Assembly: GCA_040081265.1 (NCBI GenBank)
Contig: JBEBGV010000024.1
Span: 1-62,390 of the forward strand
DNA length: 62,390 nucleotides
Reading direction: 5' to 3'
Origin: JBEBGV01 sp040081265
GTDB taxonomy: Bacteria > Acidobacteriota > Vicinamibacteria > Vicinamibacterales > UBA2999
Under the pieces are notes generated by a model that was not told where the DNA came from, made no database searches, and worked only from the letters and a program-made list of their open reading frames with translations. Shown piece after piece: positions 15,655 to 24,050 of the stretch. Positions within the stretch are counted from its first letter, which is position 1. The number at the start of each line of letters is the position of its first letter. A program made the position numbers and the translations under genes.

Positions 15655-17205
15655 TTGACCGCCCCTCGCAACATCAATCCCTGGCTCATCGCCACCGCGG
15701 TGATGTTCGCCACGTTCATGGAGGTGCTCGACACCACCGTGGTCAACGTGTCGCTGCCGCACATCGCAGGGAGCCTGTCGTCGACCATCGACGAGGCGAC
15801 GTGGGCGCTGACCTCGTATCTGGTGGCCAACGCAATCGTGTTGCCGATGACCGGCTGGCTGGCCAGCATCTTCGGACGCAAGAACCTGCTGCTCTGGGCG
15901 ACCGCCGGCTTCACCATCACGTCGTTCCTGTGCGGTATCGCGCCGACGCTCTGGTCGTTGATCCTCTTCCGCATCCTGCAGGGCGCCACCGGTGGCGTGC
16001 TTCAGCCGCTGTCGCAGGCGGTGCTCCTCGAATCCTTCGCGCCGCACGATCGGGGCAAGGCCATGGCCTTCTGGGGCCTGGGCATCGTCGTCGCCCCGAT
16101 TCTCGGCCCCGTGGTCGGCGGGTGGCTCACTGATACCTACAGCTGGCGGTGGGTGTTCTACATCAACCTGCCGGTGGGCATCGCGTCGATCATCATGACG
16201 CGGCTCTACGTGTTTGATCCGCCCTACATCCAGGCCGTCAAGCGCGGCATCGACTACTGGGGTCTGGGGCTGCTGGTGCTTGGCATCGGCGCGCTGCAGA
16301 TCGTGCTCGACAAGGGGCAGGAGGACGACTGGTTCAGCTCATCGTTCATCCTGGCGCTCGCCGTGATCGCGGCGGTGGCGCTCATCTGCCTGCTCGTGCA
16401 CGAGTACTTTGCCGAGGACCCGGTGATCGACCTGCGCATCTTCCGCGAGCGCACCTATGCCGTCGGTGTGTTCATGATGACCATCGTCGGCTTCGTGCTT
16501 TACGGGAGCATGGTGCTGCTGCCGATCATGCTGCAGACGCTGCTCGGCTATCCGGCGCTGCAGGCGGGCATCGCCATGGCGCCGCGCGGCATGGGGTCGT
16601 TCCTGATGATGCCGATCGTCGGCATCCTCACGAGCAAGGTGGACACGCGCAAGCTGCTCGCCGTGGGCCTGGCCGTGGGCGGGACGACGATGATCTGGCT
16701 CGGGCAGTTGAGCCTGTCGGCCGGCTACTGGGACATCTTCTGGCCGCAGTTCGTGCAGGGGGCCGGGATGGCGTTGATGTTCGTGCCGCTGACCACCGTG
16801 TCGATGTCGCTCATCCCGCGCGAGAAGATAGGCAATGCCACCAGCCTCTTCAACCTGATGCGCAACATCGGCGGCAGCATCGGCATCGCCGTCACCGGGA
16901 CAATGCTGGCGCGGCAGCGACAGTCGTTCAGCGCCGTGCTTGGCGAGCACGTGTCGGTGTATGACCCGACCACGCTGGGCGTGCTGGAGCAGGCAAAGGC
17001 TGCGTTCATGGCGGCGGGTGCGGACGTCACCACCGCCACGGCGCGGGCCTATGCCGCGGTGAACGGGATGCTGATACGACAGGCGACGATGGTGTCGTTC
17101 GTGACGCTGTTCCGCCTGCTGGGCGTGCTGTTCTTCATCGTGATCCCGCTGGTGCTGATCATGCGGCGTCCGAAGGGCCCCGGCGGTCCTGTCGGTGCGC
17201 ACTGA
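15655..17205 (+). CDS. EmrB/QacA-family (DHA2) drug exporter
   Basis: A 516-residue major-facilitator pump with 14 predicted membrane helices. The N-terminal FMEVLDTTVVNVSLPHIAGSLS is the DHA2 motif D1, WLASIFGRKNLLLW is motif A, and LGPVVGGWLTDTYSWRWVFYINLPVG is motif C plus the conserved WRWxFxxNxP. With the two preceding genes it forms a complete tripartite, proton-driven efflux operon. The probable start is TTG at 15655, immediately after the 7-bp tract, with no clear Shine-Dalgarno sequence. Confidence 0.93.
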   Translation: MTAPRNINPWLIATAVMFATFMEVLDTTVVNVSLPHIAGSLSSTIDEATWALTSYLVANAIVLPMTGWLASIFGRKNLLLWATAGFTITSFLCGIAPTLWSLILFRILQGATGGVLQPLSQAVLLESFAPHDRGKAMAFWGLGIVVAPILGPVVGGWLTDTYSWRWVFYINLPVGIASIIMTRLYVFDPPYIQAVKRGIDYWGLGLLVLGIGALQIVLDKGQEDDWFSSSFILALAVIAAVALICLLVHEYFAEDPVIDLRIFRERTYAVGVFMMTIVGFVLYGSMVLLPIMLQTLLGYPALQAGIAMAPRGMGSFLMMPIVGILTSKVDTRKLLAVGLAVGGTTMIWLGQLSLSAGYWDIFWPQFVQGAGMALMFVPLTTVSMSLIPREKIGNATSLFNLMRNIGGSIGIAVTGTMLARQRQSFSAVLGEHVSVYDPTTLGVLEQAKAAFMAAGADVTTATARAYAAVNGMLIRQATMVSFVTLFRLLGVLFFIVIPLVLIMRRPKGPGGPVGAH

Positions 17206-17213
17206 CGGTTGCC

Positions 17214-17278
17214 AGTTCCTGGTTCCTGGTTCCTAGTTGCTGGTTGCTGGTTGCCGGCTCTGGTTGCCGGCTCTGGTT
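17214..17278. repeat. Heptanucleotide tandem tract (GGTTCCT/GGTTGCT/GGTTGCC)
   Basis: Agttcct, ggttcct, ggttcct, agttgct, ggttgct, ggttgcc, then two ggctct-ggttgcc variants with one base missing. It follows the efflux pump stop and abuts a palindromic element. Confidence 0.88.
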
Positions 17279-17310
17279 GTACGTAGGGCGGGTCCGGAGG
17301 ACCCGCCGAT
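17279..17310. repeat. Palindromic CCTACGTA element, single copy
   Basis: GTACGTAGGGCGGGTCC-GGA-GGACCCGCC, between the 7-bp tract and the 21-bp array. Confidence 0.88.
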
Positions 17311-17317
17311 CCCCCTG

Positions 17318-17947
17318 TTATAGAGGCCCGCTCGATTGTTGCAGCGACCCTTGCGGTTGTTGCAGGGAGCCATCCAGGTTTTGCAGCGAGCCATTCGGGT
17401 GTTAGAACAACACATTCACGTTCTAGATCGTCGTGCGCTCGTGTAATTCGAGCACTGCTACGGTTATTTCCTCACCGGCGCGAGTTACAGCGAGGCTGCC
17501 TGTCATTGCATTGACACGTTGGGCCTTTGTACCGCCATGGTCAGCCGCAACACGGTGGCTGTCAGCGGGAATATGGACCCGACCGCGTTTTGTACGCACC
17601 CTGTACGTCATTGCATTGACGCCTGCGGCTGTAATTTCCTCGCTGACAGTCGTAACAGCGTCACGTCCGGTCTGAACTCGACCTCTGCAGATGAAACATC
17701 GTCGTTCGCGGCGCTGCAACGGGCAGGTACGGCGCCACAACGGGGTGGTACGCATGCACAACAGGGCGGTACAGCTCGCGATGGAGAGGTACGGCCGCAC
17801 AACGGGGTGGTGCGGGCCCTCGACGAGGTAGTACGGCACTTCAACGCGGTGGTGCGGGCCCTCGACAAGGTGGTACGGCACTTCAACGCGGTGGTACGGC
17901 ACCGCAACCGGGTGGTACGGACTCAGAACGCCCGGTACGACCTGGCG
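17318..17947. repeat. 21-bp periodic array, about 30 degenerate units
   Basis: Laid out in rows of 21 bases the tract lines up from end to end. The first rows begin TTGCAG, the middle rows TGCATTGAC, TGTAC, AATTTCC or AACAGC, and the last ten rows centre on GGTGGTACGG (for example AACGCGGTGGTACGGCACTTC). In plus frame 2 each row is one heptad: LQRAIRV, LEQHIHV near the start, and NAVVRAL, DKVVRHF, NAVVRHR near the end. Hydrophobic residues follow the 4-3 spacing of coiled coils. Stop codons in rows 1 and 7 break the frame, so no full-length protein is made from it as it stands. It occupies the gap between the efflux operon and the response regulator. Confidence 0.8.
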
Positions 17948-18154
17948 ACGAGGGTGTCAGGGGACTGTCAGCGATTCTGTGTGTGGGGCATTTGGCCGCC
18001 CGGAAAGGACTGTGCGCTGGCGCACATCTGCGTGTGTGTCTGATCCGCACGTCTTCGCCTGCGCGGCGTGCATTGGCGCGTCAGCATGTGCGGCGGTGTG
18101 ATGACCGGAAGCCGGCATGCGGCGTGCTGATGAAGCAGATGTCAGACGAGTGTC

Positions 18155-18760
18155 ATGCAGATTGTGATTGTGGACGACGACCCCGTGGCGCGGCGGCTGG
18201 CGCAGTTTGCGCTGGCCGGGTTTGGCGCGTCGGTGACGACCGTGGAGGACGGCGAGGCGGCGTGGCCGATCGTGCGTCACCGGGTGGGACCGATGCTGCT
18301 GGTGCTGGACCGGATGATGCCCGGGGTGGACGGCGTGGAGCTGTCGATTCGGGCGCGTGCCGTGCCGAACGGGCCGCCGCTCTACATTCTGATGGTGACC
18401 AGTGCCGGAGCGCCCGAGGACATCGCGGCCGGGCTCGACTGTGGTGCGGATGACTACGTGGTGAAGCCGTTCAACCAGTCGGAGCTGCGGGCGCGGGCGC
18501 GCGTCGGGCTGCGGATGCTCGGGTTGCAGGACAGCCTGGCGAACCGGGTGGTGGAGCTGGAAGAGGCGTTACAGAAGGTGAAGCAGCTCAAGGGGCTGCT
18601 GCCGATGTGTTCGTATTGCAAGAAGGTGCGTGTGGACGAGGAGTACTGGCAGCAGGTCGAAGGCTATATAGCCGAGCACACCGACGCCACATTCACGCAC
18701 GGCATCTGTCCCGCGTGTTTCCCCGCCGCGCTCGACCAGGCGAACCCCGACCGCCGGTGA
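18155..18760 (+). CDS. Response regulator with C-terminal CxxC...CxxC module
   Basis: A 201-residue protein. Residues 1-120 are a receiver domain with the acidic pocket DDD at 7-9, phospho-acceptor Asp52 (LLVLDRMMPGVDG), Thr82 and Lys104 (VVKPF). A helix rich in Glu and Lys at 125-147 leads to LKGLLPMCSYCKKVR and THGICPACF, with Cys152, Cys155, His182, Cys185 and Cys188 set as a small metal site. This tail is found at the end of various sensory proteins and its role is unclear. There is no output DNA-binding domain and no adjacent kinase, so it likely acts through protein contacts. Confidence 0.85.
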   Translation: MQIVIVDDDPVARRLAQFALAGFGASVTTVEDGEAAWPIVRHRVGPMLLVLDRMMPGVDGVELSIRARAVPNGPPLYILMVTSAGAPEDIAAGLDCGADDYVVKPFNQSELRARARVGLRMLGLQDSLANRVVELEEALQKVKQLKGLLPMCSYCKKVRVDEEYWQQVEGYIAEHTDATFTHGICPACFPAALDQANPDRR

Positions 18761-18824
18761 GCGCTCGAAGATCCCGCCGATTCACTTGAGCAGCGAGAGC
18801 CAACGTTTGGATTAGTTGTTAACT

Positions 18825-18843
18825 GTCGTAGTGACACTACGAC
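18825..18843. promoter_or_regulatory. Upstream AbiEi operator (perfect 9-1-9 palindrome)
   Basis: GTCGTAGTGACACTACGAC, nine-base arms around one base, ending five bases before the -35 hexamer. It agrees with the downstream palindrome at 14 of 19 positions. AbiEi antitoxins of known systems bind two inverted repeats at their own promoter, which is why it is read as an operator. Confidence 0.75.
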
Positions 18844-18847
18844 TACG

Positions 18848-18876
18848 TTGACTAAACAAAACACTTAGTTTATAAT
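18848..18876 (+). promoter_or_regulatory. Sigma-70 promoter of the abiE operon
   Basis: TTGACT (18848-18853) and TATAAT (18871-18876) with a 17-bp spacer, the best consensus promoter in the window. The surrounding 100 bases are markedly AT-rich compared with the rest of the sequence. Confidence 0.85.
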
Positions 18877-18886
18877 ACTCGCAATA

Positions 18887-18905
18887 ATCGTAGTTTCATT
18901 ACGAT
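18887..18905. promoter_or_regulatory. Downstream AbiEi operator
   Basis: ATCGTAGTTTCATTACGAT has the same length and core (TCGTAGT...TACGA) as the upstream palindrome. It lies over the predicted transcription start region, four bases before the ATG. The centres of the two operators are 62 bp apart, close to six helical turns. Confidence 0.72.
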
Positions 18906-18909
18906 AATT

Positions 18910-19632
18910 ATGAGCAAGATAAACGATCTCTTCGGCCAACTCCGGCCGGGTAGCCCGGTGACATCAGAGAATTTGGCGCGCCTGGGCGTATCCGCCGACC
19001 TCGCCGTTCACTACGTGCGCGCGGGCTGGCTCATGCGTCTCGCGCGTGGTGTCTTGGCTCGACCCGACACGCCGCTCGAACTGCACCCGAGTCTGAGGTT
19101 ACTGGAGCGCCGACTGAAGGGACTACACGTTGGCGGCAAGTCAGCGCTTGACTGGCATGGCGTTCGGCACAACGTCGCCCAGCAGCCGAAACTACAGCTC
19201 TACGGGTGGGCATCTGGCCCATTGCCGGCCTGGTTCACCGGACGTTTCCCGAGCAGCTACCACCGCCTCCGCCTCTTCGACGAAGCGCCCGACGCCCTGC
19301 TCCGAGTGTCGTCGTTTCAGCGCACGCCTGACGGCCCGCTCCTGTCCGATCCAGAGCGCGCAGTCCTCGAACTGTTGAGTGACGTTGGCGTTCGACAACC
19401 ACTTCAGGAGGCGCGCGACCTGCTGGAGGGAACGCCATCTCTTCGAGCCACCGTCTTGCAGGAATTGCTCGAGCGATGCAAGCAGGTCAAGGCCGTTCGA
19501 CTCTGCCTGACACTGGGGCGAGAGCTCAATCTCCCCTGGGCCGCGAAACTCGATCCCACGCGACTGCCCACTGGCAGCAACCAGCGATGGGTGGGCCGCT
19601 CGAAAGAGGGCCTGCTGGTGTTGAAGGCATGA
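18910..19632 (+). CDS. abiEi: AbiEi-family antitoxin / transcriptional regulator
   Basis: A 240-residue protein. Residues 1-60 are a winged-helix start (VTSENLARLGVSADLAVHYVRAGWLMRLARGVLARPD) typical of AbiEi, followed by the antitoxin body with LHVGGKSALDWHGV and a C-terminal basic, helical region. In described type IV systems AbiEi represses its own promoter and counteracts the AbiEii nucleotidyltransferase without direct contact. The gene overlaps the toxin by four bases (ATGA), and two palindromic operators flank its promoter, consistent with autoregulation. It appears full length. Confidence 0.88.
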   Translation: MSKINDLFGQLRPGSPVTSENLARLGVSADLAVHYVRAGWLMRLARGVLARPDTPLELHPSLRLLERRLKGLHVGGKSALDWHGVRHNVAQQPKLQLYGWASGPLPAWFTGRFPSSYHRLRLFDEAPDALLRVSSFQRTPDGPLLSDPERAVLELLSDVGVRQPLQEARDLLEGTPSLRATVLQELLERCKQVKAVRLCLTLGRELNLPWAAKLDPTRLPTGSNQRWVGRSKEGLLVLKA

Positions 19633-20423
19633 ACCCCACCTACATGGCTACCGCCCGGTTGCTGACGGAGATCGCGCCCGTCGTGTTCGAGAGCGGGATC
19701 TTTGCGCTGAAGGGTGGCACGGCGATCAACCTGTTCCTCCGGAACGTGCCGCGCCTCTCCGTCGATCTGGATCTGGTATTCACCGATCATCGGACTCCTC
19801 GCGCGGAAGCGTTGGCGGCAATCAATGAGGCTCTGCGAGCGGGGCGAGATCGTCTGGCGAAGCGCGGCTTCAAGGTCCAGGCCGTGTCAGCCGCCGACAT
19901 GGGCGAGACCAGGCTGCTGGTTCAGCGCAACGACCTGTCCGTCAAGATTGAAGTCAATACGGTGATTCGCGGCACGGTGTACCCAACGCAGACGCGGGCA
20001 CTGACTGCCGAGGCCAGCGACGCGCTGATGGCCGATCTCGAGATCCCGCTGCTGTCGCCAGAAGACATCTATGGCGGCAAGCTGGTGGCTGCCATGGATC
20101 GCCAGCATCCGCGCGACCTATTCGACGTGATGGAGCTCTTTGCGCACGGCGGCATCACTCGGGAGAGCAGACGCGCCTTCGTGGTGTACCTTGCAAGCCG
20201 GACGAGCGTCTGGGACGGTCAGGAAGCGCGACATGATGATGACGACGAAGACCGTAACGACGCCGATGACGATGATGAACATGACGGTCACGCCAACGAG
20301 CGAGTCTCGCGAACGGCGCCAGTCATTCGAGAACCGGAGCCGAACGCGGGACGTCGCTACGGTGTCAGGCTCGACGAGGGATCTGTGCCAGCGTCGAGGC
20401 CGAGGCGCTGGCGTTTCAAGTAG
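19629..20423 (+). pseudogene. abiEii: AbiEii-family nucleotidyltransferase toxin, C-terminus replaced
   Basis: The first 190 residues are a normal AbiEii toxin: LKGGTAINLF and VDLDLVFTD (the GG and DxD motifs that bind nucleotide and metal), VKIEVNTV, and IYGGKLVAAMDRQHPRDLFDV. After VVYLASRTSVWDG, at about 20200, resemblance ends and the frame runs through a low-complexity Asp-rich stretch (DDDDEDRNDADDDDEHDG), then enters the 3' end of the opposite regulator gene. The C-terminal helical portion expected in the family is therefore missing. The catalytic motifs survive, but the protein is probably inactive or unstable. Confidence 0.78.
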
Positions 20424-23092
20424 AGTCCTTTGCGCGACACCCCGAGCATAGCCGCGGTGTCTTCCATGTGACCCTGGCACTTCTTCAGTGCATGCTGGAT
20501 CATCGCGGCGTGGAGATGATCGGTGGCAGCCGGCATGGGCTGATCGAGACGAACAACAACCTCGGTGGGTTCGAGGGCGCGTTGCGAGGGCGGGACGGTT
20601 CGGCGCGATGCGGCGATCGCAGCCGACAAGTGTTCTGGCATCAAGATCGCGCCGTTGTCAGCGAGGGTCGCCATCCGTCGCATCTCGTTGGCGAGCTGAC
20701 GCACGTTGCCTGGCCACTTATACAACACCAGGTACTCGACGGTTTCTTCCGACAATCTCAATCCATGCTTTCCTGATTCGAGACTGAACTTGTCGAGGTA
20801 ATGCTGCGCCAGCACGGGGATTTCCTCGCGTCGTGAGCGGAGTGGCGGTACGTGAAGAGGAATGATGTTCAGGCGATAGAGGAGGTCCTCTCGAAATCGA
20901 CCCTGGGCGACCATGGCGTCGAGGTCGGCATTGGTCGCGGCAATCACGCGCACGTTGACGCGCGTGGGCTGGGTCTCCCCGATGGGATGCACCTCGCCGT
21001 TTTCCAGGAAGCGCAGCAGCTTCGGCTGGAGATCGAGCGTGGTCTCGCCAATCTCGTCGAGAAACAGTGTGCCGCCACTGGCGGCTCGAATCACTCCGGG
21101 GAAGTGTTCCGTCGCTCCCGTGAAGGCCCCCTTGCGATGCCCAAACAGCTGCGCATCGAGCATGTCGCGCGGCGTCGCGCTGCAATTGAATGGGACAAAT
21201 GGTTTGCCGGCGCGGTCGGAGTATCCGTGGAGCGTCCGGGCGATCACTTCCTTGCCCGTACCGGTTTCACCGGTGATGAGTACCGGTGCGTTGGTCGGTG
21301 CGATTCGCCGCACCATGGCAAGCAGGGTCTGCATCTCTTCTGCGATGAAGAGGGCGCCCGCCTGCTCTTCGACCGGGCTTGCCGGCCACAAGGCTCCCCG
21401 CTGTCGTTCTTCGCGTCGGGCGGCCTCGAGGGCGACGCCCGCTCTGCCGAGGCGGAGCACATCTCCCAGCAGGACCGCCTTGACGGGCTCGCTCGGCAAC
21501 GGGCACACGAGGGAATAGGTGAGGCCTGTTTGTTCTCCCAGGGAGAGGACGATCGTCTGCTCGTCGTCGGCCGGGGTAGTCTTGCTGTCCTCGACCAGGC
21601 GGGCGCCTGGCGAACAGTCGAGCGCGCGAATGATCCCGAGCAGTTCGGTGCCGGCCAGTCGCGGAGTGTGTGACAGGTCGATTGCTGCGGCGATTGCGTT
21701 CGTGATGGTTTCCGCCGTGCGCGGCAGCACGAGGGGAGCAGTCCTTGCGGCTTCAATGTCGCGACGGGCAGCCTCAAGCGTTATCCCTTCATCGTCCAGC
21801 TCCACGCGGGTCGAGAATACGCCCTGCGATTCCCACTGGCGCCGAGACCGGGCTAACGACAACTGCGCAAGGAGCTGGTCGAACGGTTCAACGACACGAG
21901 CTACCACGAAATACTGTTGCGGCTGGAACTCCTTGATTCGAGTGCTGCCGCTCGCTTCTGTGGCATGAAGTTCGTGCGCGACCGCCTTGGCGTTACCAAG
22001 CCTCGAGTGTACGAGTGCAGAGAGTTGCCCAAGAGCGACGCGGAATGGCCTGTCGCCAACAGTTGCAGTCTCCGTATCGAGTTCAGCCAACAACTGTGTG
22101 CAGTCGCGAAAACGTCTTTGTCGGAAGAGTAGCCTTCCTTTTGTTAGGCTCGCCCATCTCGAGTGGTACAGGGTTGGAAGCATTCCGTGCTTTGACGTTT
22201 GGACCGTTGCGCGCTCGAGCGTTTGCGCGCAGAGATCAAATGCCGAGTCAACCAGGTGTACCTTGGCCATTCCATCGAGTGCACCAAGGGCGTTAAGCCT
22301 TTTCGTCTGGCCCGCCAATGCTTTCTGAAATAGCGTCGCAGCTTCGCCTGTTTCACCTGCAAGCAGTCTAAAGTGTGCCAGGTTGATGTTGGCCGCCGAT
22401 ACTACTGCTCGGTCGCCATTGGTGAGCCCTAATTGTCGCGCTTGTTCAAGGGCGGCCACTGCATCGCCAGGGCGATAGTCCAGAATCGCTAGACAGCCCC
22501 GATTGACCAGGTTTGATGCCCTGAGCGAAGCGTTGTCCGCGAGCTCAAGCAAGGATTCCGCAGCATCACAATGCCTATTCCCTTCAGTTATGCCACCCGT
22601 CTCGCCTTCCAGGACGGCGGTGCACATGTGAAGGTAGGCGCTGATCTGTGGATCGCCAGCCCTCACGACCGAGCGCTTCAGAATCGGGAGCATGGCGAGC
22701 AACGCTTTGACGGAGTGCCCCTCGACAAGCAGCCTAAAGCGGTACAACTCGATCCATGCAAGTAGGCTCAGGTCCGAGGTTCCGCGAAGAAGTTCCAGCG
22801 CCTCTTCGTAGAAGCCAATTGCTGAATCGAGTTTTCCGGCTCTCTCGTCGGCTACGCCTAGCACGAAGCGAGCGCGAGCCCGAACGGAGTCTGGTGCCCC
22901 CTCAGTCTTGATTGTGGCAAGCCGCCTGGCGGTGTCGAGATCGCCAGTGACCGCAAGAGAATGTGCGACGGCCAGCCGTGTAATGGCATCGACCGATAGT
23001 GGTGCTCTGAGAATGTCAGCACTCAGCGCCAGGAGCTGCAGGTGCTCTCCGCGTCTGAAGTGAAATTGAGCGACTTCGTCGCGTGAAGCCAT
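20357..23092 (-). CDS. Sigma-54-dependent regulator with TPR sensory region
   Basis: A 911-residue enhancer-binding protein. Residues about 1-370 form TPR-like helices (RARARFVLGVADERAGKLDSAIGFYEEAL) and 370-590 a GAF-like or unassigned region. The AAA+ core starts near 595 with ITGETGTGKEVIARTLHG (Walker A), GHRKGAFTGAT (the loop that contacts sigma-54), GGTLFLDEIGE (Walker B) and FREDLLYRLNIIPLHVPPLR. The C-terminus ends in a Fis-type helix-turn-helix, MEDTAAMLGVSRKGLYLKRQRLGL. The absence of a receiver domain means that the signal is read by the TPR part. It overlaps the damaged toxin frame tail to tail. Confidence 0.92.
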   Translation of the reverse strand: MASRDEVAQFHFRRGEHLQLLALSADILRAPLSVDAITRLAVAHSLAVTGDLDTARRLATIKTEGAPDSVRARARFVLGVADERAGKLDSAIGFYEEALELLRGTSDLSLLAWIELYRFRLLVEGHSVKALLAMLPILKRSVVRAGDPQISAYLHMCTAVLEGETGGITEGNRHCDAAESLLELADNASLRASNLVNRGCLAILDYRPGDAVAALEQARQLGLTNGDRAVVSAANINLAHFRLLAGETGEAATLFQKALAGQTKRLNALGALDGMAKVHLVDSAFDLCAQTLERATVQTSKHGMLPTLYHSRWASLTKGRLLFRQRRFRDCTQLLAELDTETATVGDRPFRVALGQLSALVHSRLGNAKAVAHELHATEASGSTRIKEFQPQQYFVVARVVEPFDQLLAQLSLARSRRQWESQGVFSTRVELDDEGITLEAARRDIEAARTAPLVLPRTAETITNAIAAAIDLSHTPRLAGTELLGIIRALDCSPGARLVEDSKTTPADDEQTIVLSLGEQTGLTYSLVCPLPSEPVKAVLLGDVLRLGRAGVALEAARREERQRGALWPASPVEEQAGALFIAEEMQTLLAMVRRIAPTNAPVLITGETGTGKEVIARTLHGYSDRAGKPFVPFNCSATPRDMLDAQLFGHRKGAFTGATEHFPGVIRAASGGTLFLDEIGETTLDLQPKLLRFLENGEVHPIGETQPTRVNVRVIAATNADLDAMVAQGRFREDLLYRLNIIPLHVPPLRSRREEIPVLAQHYLDKFSLESGKHGLRLSEETVEYLVLYKWPGNVRQLANEMRRMATLADNGAILMPEHLSAAIAASRRTVPPSQRALEPTEVVVRLDQPMPAATDHLHAAMIQHALKKCQGHMEDTAAMLGVSRKGLYLKRQRLGLDAGTDPSSSLTP

Positions 23093-23238
23093 CGGGTCAC
23101 CTCAAGTGAAGGGGAATGAGGATACCCAAACCGTCAAGCCATGTTCGGGCAACCGAGCCGCCTGCTTCTGCAGAGACTAGTCGATTGCTAGGCTTTGGGT
23201 CGATCAGCGTGGCTGGTAATCGGTTGACGAAACGGGAA

Positions 23239-23270
23239 AGGGCCGCAATCCTCGTCAGGATTGCGGCCCT
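23239..23270 (-). terminator. Strong hairpin terminator for the subtilisin gene
   Basis: A perfect 14-bp stem (AGGGCCGCAATCCT and its complement) around a CGTC loop, 33 bases beyond the subtilisin stop. On the minus strand it is followed by TTCCCGTTTC, and on the plus strand by TCGTTTT. It lies between two minus-strand genes, so it should shield the sigma-54 regulator from read-through. Confidence 0.82.
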
Positions 23271-23302
23271 TCGTTTTCGACACGCTCTGAAGTTATGGGG
23301 AG

Positions 23303-24050
23303 CTAGTCACCCCAGAGGATCTGGTCACCCCAGAGCAACTGGTCGCCCCAGAGCAGCTGGTCACCCCAGAGCAACTGGTCGCCCCAGAGCAGCTGGTCGC
23401 CCCAGAGCAGCTGGTCACCCCAGAGCAACTGGTCGCCCCAGAGGAGCTGGTCACCCCAGAGGAGCTGGTCACCCCAGAGGAGCTGGTCGCCCCAGAGAAG
23501 CTGGTCACCCCAGAGGAGCTGGTCGCCCCAGAGGAGCTGGTCGCCCCAGAGGAGCTGGTCACCCCAGAGGAGCTGGTCGCCCCAGAGCAGCTGGTCGCCC
23601 CACAGGAGCTGGTCACCCCAGAGCAGCTGGTCGCCCCAGAGGAGCTGGTCACCCCAGAGGAGCTGGTCACCCCAGAGCAGCTGGTCACCCCACAGGAGCT
23701 GGTCACCCCAGATGATCTGTGAGCTGGCCGTCGTCCGGTCGCCCCAGATGATTTGGTCGCCTCGGGTCCGGTCACCCCAGATGATCTGGTCCCCACTCGC
23801 GCGACGGTCGCCCCAGATGATTTGGTCGCCGCGGGTCCGGTCACCCCAGATGATCTGGTCCCCACTCGCGCGACGGTCACCCCAGATGATCTGGTCACCG
23901 CGCGTGCGGTCGCCCCAGATGATTTGGTCACCCTTCGCACGACGGTCGCCCCAGATAATCTGGTCACCCTTCGCGCCGCGATCACCCCAGATGATCTGGT
24001 CGCTACGCGTGGCGCGGTCTCCCCAGAGAATCTGCGCGGACTGCGTGGAC
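23303..24050. repeat. 18-bp and 33-36-bp coding tandem repeats of the subtilisin tail
   Basis: On the plus strand the unit reads GGTCRCCCCAGAGSAGCT, 18 bases, repeated about 22 times, then longer units of 33 or 36 bases with the core GGTCGCCCCAGATGATTT. Third codon positions vary, whereas the WGDQ codons are conserved. Confidence 0.95.

Noticed and set aside
17423..17902. A 159-codon minus-strand open frame across the 21-bp array (PYHRVEV, PYHLVEG repeats)
   Set aside because: Its heptad pattern is the inevitable reverse reading of the array; it has no start signal, and the plus frame gives the better hydrophobic spacing. I annotate the array, not a gene.
18825..18905. The paired palindromes as recombination (att) sites
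   Set aside because: No integrase is present, and their position around a consensus promoter of an abiE operon is better explained as operators.
23303..24050. CRISPR-like appearance of the 18-bp repeats
   Set aside because: The units are contiguous with no spacers, and they are in frame as LLWGDQ codons of the subtilisin.
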